DNA of 35,393 nt from an uncultured Collinsella sp. (GTDB lineage Bacteria; Actinomycetota; Coriobacteriia; Coriobacteriales; Coriobacteriaceae). The notes below the pieces were generated by a model. That model was not told the DNA's origin. It worked only from the letters and a program-made list of their open reading frames with translations, and searched no databases. The translations under genes and the position numbers were made by a program. Shown one piece after another: positions 30,337 through 35,393 of this stretch; position 1 is the first letter of the stretch; the number at the start of each line of letters is the position of its first letter. Location of the stretch: NCBI GenBank assembly GCA_900546455.1, contig URCS01000019.1, positions 1 to 35,393 on the forward strand. The letters are read 5' to 3'.

Positions 30337-30873
30337 ATGGATTCGCAATCCCCATCCGCAGGTGCCCGGCCGATTACGCACACGACCACTCCCCCGGCGC
30401 GCAAGCTCCCCGATATTCATCTTGATATTGTGTTGGTCGTCTTCTGCGGCGGTGCGATCGGCACCGCTATCCGCTATGCGTTCGCACAGATTCCCGCGGC
30501 TGGCAGCTTCCATACCGGCACGTTTGTGGCCAACATGCTGGCTTGCTTCTGCTATGCAGGGTTGACCGCTTACTTGGCCGGCGCTTCCCGGTTCGGCGCA
30601 CGTTCCAAAGAACTTGCCAGTCGCGGACTCGGCATGGGCGTATGCGGTGGTTTGTCTACGATGTCGACACTCGCGCTGGAAGGTTTTACCGCAATCCGCG
30701 ACGGTCAGGTGGCGGCCGGCATTGCCTATCTACTGGTGACGTTCGCGCTGGGTCTAGTTTGTGCGTCTGCCGGCGTGTGGGCAGGAACGCATCTGGCCGG
30801 CTCCTCGAACGTATCCGCCGAAGCGTCCGCTGATACGAATGCCGCTACGACCAGCAAGGGAGGTAAGGCGTGA
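30337..30873 (+). CDS. crcB: Fluoride channel subunit CrcB/Fluc (first)
   Basis: A 178-aa Fluc-family fluoride exporter subunit with four helices. Landmarks are VVFCGGAIGTAIRYAF (helix 1), TGTFVANMLACF (helix 2, polar Asn track) and GMGVCGGLSTMSTLALE (the helix 3 break). In place of the usual T-T-F-S-T the third motif is S-T-M-S-T, so one of the two pore phenylalanines is Met. It has a hydrophilic N-terminal extension of about 35 residues and a polar tail. The start is ATG at 30337 with AGGAAAGG before it. The gene overlaps the next crcB by one base (TGATG). Two-gene crcB pairs form antiparallel heterodimers in other bacteria. Control by the riboswitch upstream is expected. Confidence 0.88.
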   Translation: MDSQSPSAGARPITHTTTPPARKLPDIHLDIVLVVFCGGAIGTAIRYAFAQIPAAGSFHTGTFVANMLACFCYAGLTAYLAGASRFGARSKELASRGLGMGVCGGLSTMSTLALEGFTAIRDGQVAAGIAYLLVTFALGLVCASAGVWAGTHLAGSSNVSAEASADTNAATTSKGGKA

Positions 30874-31238
30874 TGACCGTATTCCTACCAATCTTGGTCT
30901 GCCTGTGCGGCGGCGTAGGCGCCTCCTGCCGCTATCTGCTTGACGTGACCATCAAAACGTACTGGCAGCGCGCATTCCCACTTTCCACGTTCACCATCAA
31001 TCTCATCGCCGGATTCCTAGCCGGTTTGGTCGCGGCGCTGGCACTCGGCGGGACACTTGATGAACCATGGCGGCTAGTGCTGGCCACCGGTTTCCTCGGC
31101 GGCTTCTCCACGTTCTCGACCGCAATCAACGAAATGGTGACGCTCTTCCGCAAACACCGCTACCCCACCGCAGCGGCCTATCTGGTGCTGTCGCTGGGTG
31201 TGCCGGTCGTTGCTGCGGCCTGCGGTTTTCTCGTCTGA
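30873..31238 (+). CDS. crcB: Fluoride channel subunit CrcB/Fluc (second)
   Basis: A 121-aa Fluc subunit of normal size. It has LCGGVGASCRYLLD (helix 1), FPLSTFTINLIAGFLAGLV (helix 2 with the conserved Asn), TGFLGGFSTFSTAINEM (helix 3 break with the canonical S-T-F-S-T and the Na+-site region), and a fourth helix AAYLVLSLGVPVVAAA. It keeps the pore Phe that its partner lacks. The start is ATG at 30873, overlapping the previous stop, with GGGAGG 9 nt before. It should assemble with the first subunit to expel fluoride. Confidence 0.93.
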   Translation: MTVFLPILVCLCGGVGASCRYLLDVTIKTYWQRAFPLSTFTINLIAGFLAGLVAALALGGTLDEPWRLVLATGFLGGFSTFSTAINEMVTLFRKHRYPTAAAYLVLSLGVPVVAAACGFLV

Positions 31239-31318
31239 CCGCCACGCCGATTCCCGACGCGGTCAGCGGTATCATTGCGAGGTCGAACGTCACAGGTACA
31301 TCCGGGAGGTATATGGGC

Positions 31319-31798
31319 ATGGCGAACAATGGAGCGGATGTGAAGCCGAATCAAGGTGTGGGCGCCACAAATACCTCGACCACAACGAATACTGCGGAAA
31401 ATACCGTGGGCACGGCAACCCCGAAGCAAAATGGACTCGCCGTGCTGGGCAAGTATGTGGGTGTTTCCGCCACGCAGACCATTGTGGAGTATGCGACGTT
31501 CGCCATTCTGCACTTGATCGGCGTACCCTCACAGATCGCCAACGGCATCGCCGTGGTGTGTTCGGCGACCTACAACTTCGTGATGAACCGCAACGTGACA
31601 TTCAAATCGTCCAGCAACTTCACCCGTTCCGTGGCGCTGTTCGTGCTGCTGTGGATCTGGAACTTCACGTTCAGCACGCTGCTGATCGGCTGGATGCCGG
31701 GTGCGACCGGGCTGAGTCCATATGTGGTGAAGTTCATTGCGATGGCCTGCCAGTTCGGCTGGGGTTATCCGTTGTGCAAGTACGTGATTTTTAGGTGA
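31319..31798 (+). CDS. GtrA-family membrane protein
   Basis: A 159-aa GtrA/DPMS-type protein with four helices. After a Thr- and Asn-rich soluble start of about 40 residues come KYVGVSATQTIVEYATFAIL, SQIANGIAVVCSATYNFVMNRNVTF (the family signature N-F-x-x-N-R), SVALFVLLWIWNFTFSTLLI, and KFIAMACQFGWGYPLCKYVIF. GtrA proteins help move lipid-linked sugars across the membrane for wall or surface glycosylation. The start is uncertain between ATG at 31313 and 31319; the latter has better spacing (9 nt) from GGGAGG. No glycosyltransferase is adjacent, so the sugar is unknown. Confidence 0.85.
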   Translation: MANNGADVKPNQGVGATNTSTTTNTAENTVGTATPKQNGLAVLGKYVGVSATQTIVEYATFAILHLIGVPSQIANGIAVVCSATYNFVMNRNVTFKSSSNFTRSVALFVLLWIWNFTFSTLLIGWMPGATGLSPYVVKFIAMACQFGWGYPLCKYVIFR

Positions 31799-31854
31799 CA
31801 CATTCCAATTGCTCACTGTCGTTCGCCTTCGCCTATTTGTATTTGGAGCGCTTA

Positions 31855-32919
31855 TCAGAAGAACAGCATCGCAACACCTGCAGCGAAGCACATGAGCAGA
31901 ATCGATGTCAGGAAGCTGGCGAGCATCGGCTTCTTGCCCTTGGAAGCGATGGCCTTGAAGTTCACGTTGATGCCGAGCGCGGCCATGGCCATGCCGAGCA
32001 CGATGTACGCAAAGTCCACGAGCTGCGGGGTGATGGAGGTGACGAACGGTACGAAGGTGCCGATAATCGAAGCGCCGATGAAGCCGAGCATGAACCACGG
32101 GAAGGCCACGGTCTTCTTGCCGGTGCTCTGAACCTCGGAATGCTTCTTCTCCCACCAGATGGCGATGATGATGGCCGCGAACACAAGCATGAGCACGCGG
32201 GAAAGCTTCATGATGGTGGCGATGTCCACCGCGCCGAACGCGTCGCCGCCCGCGACCGCGTGGGCGATTTCGTGCAGGGAAGCACCGGCGGTGATGCCCA
32301 GCTGGTCCTTGGTCATGCCGGTCAGCGGGCCGAGCGCGATCTCCAGCAACGCGAACACAGTACCCATAATGGCTACGATGGCCACGGCCATGGTCACGTC
32401 GTTGTCCTTCTCGTCCTGCTTGTCCTCAGGCACCTTGATGGAACCGGCCAGGCCCATGACGGCGGCCGCACCGCAGATGCCGGTGCCACCGGCGGTCAGG
32501 ATGGCGAGCATCGGGTCGACACCGAGTTTGCGGGCGATGGCATAGCACACGATGATGGTCAGCGTAACGACCACAGCGGCGATCGGCAGACACTTGATGC
32601 CCTGCGTGAACAGCACGGCGAGGTTGAGCTTGAAACCGAGCAGGATGATGCCGAGGCGCAGCAGCTTGTTGGAAATCAGGCCAGCGGCGTCCTTGACGCC
32701 TGCCTTGCGGCCATCATTGGAACCGACGTAGGCACTGCGGATCGGGAACTGGATGATCATACCGATGAGCAGCGCGATGATGAGCGCGCCGAACAGGCTG
32801 AATCCGGGGAACTGCTTGAGCCAGGAGGCGAACAGCGAGGCCAGCAGAGTCAGAACACCAATGAACAGCATGTCAACGGTGGCAATGCGCTTCCACCATT
32901 TTGTACAGAACTCTCTCAT
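31855..32919 (-). CDS. YeiH/UPF0324-family putative anion exporter
   Basis: A 354-aa membrane protein of the YeiH (Cons_hypoth698) family, about ten helices. Landmarks are ALLIGMIIQFP, KLLRLGIILLGFKLNL, the central ILTAGGTGICGAAAVMGL (family motif G-T-S/G-I-C-G-x-A-A), SLHEIAHAVAGGDAFG, and ALGINVNFKAIASKGKKP. The family is thought to export sulfate or sulfonate-derived anions in some bacteria; direct evidence is limited. It begins at ATG 32919 with no very strong ribosome site. The LysR-type gene upstream on the same strand (33089-33906) is a common partner of this family and probably its regulator. A REP-like palindrome lies between the two. Confidence 0.88.
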   Translation of the reverse strand: MREFCTKWWKRIATVDMLFIGVLTLLASLFASWLKQFPGFSLFGALIIALLIGMIIQFPIRSAYVGSNDGRKAGVKDAAGLISNKLLRLGIILLGFKLNLAVLFTQGIKCLPIAAVVVTLTIIVCYAIARKLGVDPMLAILTAGGTGICGAAAVMGLAGSIKVPEDKQDEKDNDVTMAVAIVAIMGTVFALLEIALGPLTGMTKDQLGITAGASLHEIAHAVAGGDAFGAVDIATIMKLSRVLMLVFAAIIIAIWWEKKHSEVQSTGKKTVAFPWFMLGFIGASIIGTFVPFVTSITPQLVDFAYIVLGMAMAALGINVNFKAIASKGKKPMLASFLTSILLMCFAAGVAMLFF

Positions 32920-33002
32920 GATGTCTATTGAAGCTCAAGCGTTTACATCGGTCAAATCATTGCAACCAATACATATCATCGATTTTGTCGATACCTAATT
33001 GA

Positions 33003-33049
33003 TCTCCCTCTGATGAGAGAGGTGGCCGCCGCAGGCGGACGGAGGGAGA
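33003..33049. repeat. REP-like palindrome of bifidobacterial type
   Basis: Outer arms TCTCCCTC (33003-33010) and GAGGGAGA (33042-33049) enclose an inner GC stem CCGCC-GCA-GGCGG (33026-33038). It lies between lysR and the YeiH gene. Very similar short palindromes are scattered in Bifidobacterium longum genomes (recalled, not searched). Confidence 0.65.
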
Positions 33050-33088
33050 GAAACAACGTTCGCAACCTCCCCTCAGTCGACTATCTGA

Positions 33089-33906
33089 CTACCCGCGCAG
33101 CGCAGCAATAATCGTCTCCGCCAACTCCCGCTGATCGTGCGTCAGACCGGATCTCGGCACCAGCGCATAGAACCGCCGCACAAACTCATCGCCAAGCTCC
33201 CGCTGCACCGGCACGCCCGCCGGCACGGCGGCTTCCGAAATCAACGACTGCCCGAACCCGGCGGACAGCGCCGCCACAATCGCCGCATTACTGGACACTT
33301 CCATCGTGCGTGCAGGCACAACCTGAGCGGTCTTGAAATACAGATCCGTGTAATACCGCACGCCGGAACCGTGTTCGCGCACCATCCACACGCCGTCAGG
33401 CTCCCCCGCCAACACCAGCCGGTCCTCGCACAGGGTGACGCGGTCCACCGAATCGTTCACGATCGGCTTTTCCACCACGCCGAGCTGCACAGCCTTCATG
33501 CTGGCCTGTTCGAGAATCGCATCCGAGTTCATCACGTGTACAGCGAAGTCGAAACCGTCCATGTCCCGAGCCATCACCGGCAACGCCTTCGGCAGCAGAA
33601 TCGCCGCGGTCGTGTGCGAGAACGACACGGCCAGCGGCTCACGCGCCTCCTGCACGCGGGCGATCTGCTCACGCGTATCCCGCCATAATCCGTCGATGCC
33701 GATGGCAGTCTGGTACAGCATCCGCCCGGCCTGTGTGGGCGTCACGTCACTTTTCGCATTGCGCACGAACAGCGGCGCGCCGACCATCTGCTCCAATTGG
33801 GCGATACGCGACGACACCGTCGACTGCGATACCTTCAGCTCATCGGCGGCCAGCGTGAACTGACCCACCTCGTATACGGCGACAGGGTCTCAAGCAATGG
33901 GAACAT
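33089..33906 (-). pseudogene. LysR-family regulator with a frameshift at its N-terminus
   Basis: The long frame (33089-33868) holds the end of a LysR helix-turn-helix, QFTLAADELKVSQSTVSSRIAQLEQMVGAPLFVR, and a full effector-binding domain. Upstream, a second frame from ATG 33906 reads MFPLLETL, the normal LysR beginning. The two join into a textbook N-terminus (MFPLLETL-VAVYEVGQFTL) if one base is added near 33883-33886. So one base is missing, in the gene or in the assembly. As it stands, GTG at 33868 would give a protein short of its first helix. It lies upstream of the YeiH gene and is probably its regulator. Confidence 0.8.
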
Positions 33907-33923
33907 GGTTCAACTGTAACGCC

Positions 33924-34277
33924 TTATGCTTCGCGCATCTGCGCTAATTGCGTCTTTGCCTTGTGGAGTTTGGCGTAAATTTCGTTACGCTGTGCCGGAT
34001 TCTTAGCACGCTGATGATCTCGCGTAAGTTTGTCAACATCGGCTTCGAGTCGCTCGATCTCGCCATGCTGCACGATGCGTGCATCCAGATTCTCGAAGTC
34101 TGGCGTCCCCAAGATCGCTTGCGAGCACAAGGAAGCCCACAGTTCATCAATGGTGGAGCCGGTCAACTCAAGCTGGCACTCCCCTGCCGGCTGCCAGTCG
34201 CCTGCATACACGTGATAAATAAGCGTGTGTCCGGCACGTCCCGGCTGTGCACGGCGTACCGCGAACGCGCATTCCTC
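33924..34277 (-). pseudogene. C-terminal part of a DUF4391 protein, 5' end missing
   Basis: About 118 residues read CAFAVRRAQPGRAGHTLIYHV, then STIDELWASLCSQAIL, and end in a coiled-coil (IERLEADVDKLTRDHQRAK to QREIYAKLHKAKTQLAQM-like helices). This is the C-terminal half of DUF4391 proteins, about 220 aa when complete, which usually accompany type III restriction or helicase genes. A stop lies directly upstream at 34278-34280 and no start is present. No restriction genes are in view. Probably the scar of a lost defence locus. Confidence 0.6.
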
Positions 34278-34347
34278 TTATCTATTGAAAAGCAACACTA
34301 GCGCATCCAGGCCGGAAGTCGTGGTACATATCCATATCCTGCTGCGG

Positions 34348-34393
34348 TTATAGAAAATCCCCTCCGAGTTTCCTCGAAGGGGATTTCCTATAA
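34348..34393 (-). terminator. Terminator of tuf
   Basis: A 21-nt arm (34393-34373 on the minus strand) pairs with 34368-34348 with two mismatches. It lies 36 nt after the tuf stop; the 3' flank has only scattered T. Confidence 0.8.
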
Positions 34394-34428
34394 CGCTAGT
34401 TCAAGCGAAGATTCTTGTCTGATGAAAA

Positions 34429-35393
<965 letters not shown>

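Overview
The window looks like two actinobacterial gut genomes joined end to end. Positions 1 to about 25,115 read as a Coriobacteriia chromosome, most like Collinsella: high GC, C/G-ending codons, an LtaS-like synthase, a SipW/TasA-type export operon and a kup/kdpDE cluster. From about 25,115 to the end the gene content reads as Bifidobacterium, most like B. longum: the tuf sequence, a crcB pair under a fluoride riboswitch, GtrA, a YeiH-type transporter and a bifidobacterial REP-like palindrome. At the join an ABC-transporter gene and a UvrA-like gene are both cut, inside a few shared bases and with no mobile element. A chimeric contig is the simplest explanation. Species names rest on family recognition, not on a search.

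Collinsella-like part. The end of rlmL (2-1033) is followed by a minus-strand potassium block: kup (3849-5876), a 64-aa one-helix protein (3585-3779), a terminator, then kdpD lacking its N-terminal sensor domain (1847-3472) and kdpE (1129-1842). A nitroreductase (6036-6905) and a plus-strand LtaS-type glycerophosphate transferase (7119-9419) follow. Next comes a tightly packed minus-strand operon (18558 down to 9721): a SipW-type signal peptidase, two TasA/camelysin-like proteins with the cognate signal peptide, a giant 1827-aa repeat adhesin, a third TasA-like protein and a last protein with an LAATG sorting signal. Together they look like a surface-fibre export and anchoring system. The roughly 860 gene-less bases upstream hold an orphan plus-strand terminator, a C10 tract, an array of hairpin repeats with a 62-bp period, and a structured element that also occurs after the LtaS gene. 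Then come a membrane protein with a TetR-type operator, a TetR-like fragment without its DNA-binding domain, a flavodoxin, an AAA/DUF4143 ATPase preceded by four 23-bp-spaced repeats, and a heterodimeric ABC exporter cut by the join.

Bifidobacterium-like part. This holds a cut uvrA-like gene and its arsR partner, about 800 bases of debris, a second AAA/DUF4143 ATPase preceded by three 33-bp-spaced repeats, a GntR remnant, a zinc alcohol dehydrogenase, a fluoride riboswitch with two crcB genes, gtrA, a YeiH-family transporter with a frameshifted LysR gene, a DUF4391 remnant and the 3' four-fifths of tuf.

The signals most worth following up are: the two DUF4143 ATPases, each with helically phased repeats over its promoter; the 3'-UTR element whose paired arms show compensatory changes; the 62-bp hairpin array; and the SipW/TasA/adhesin operon.
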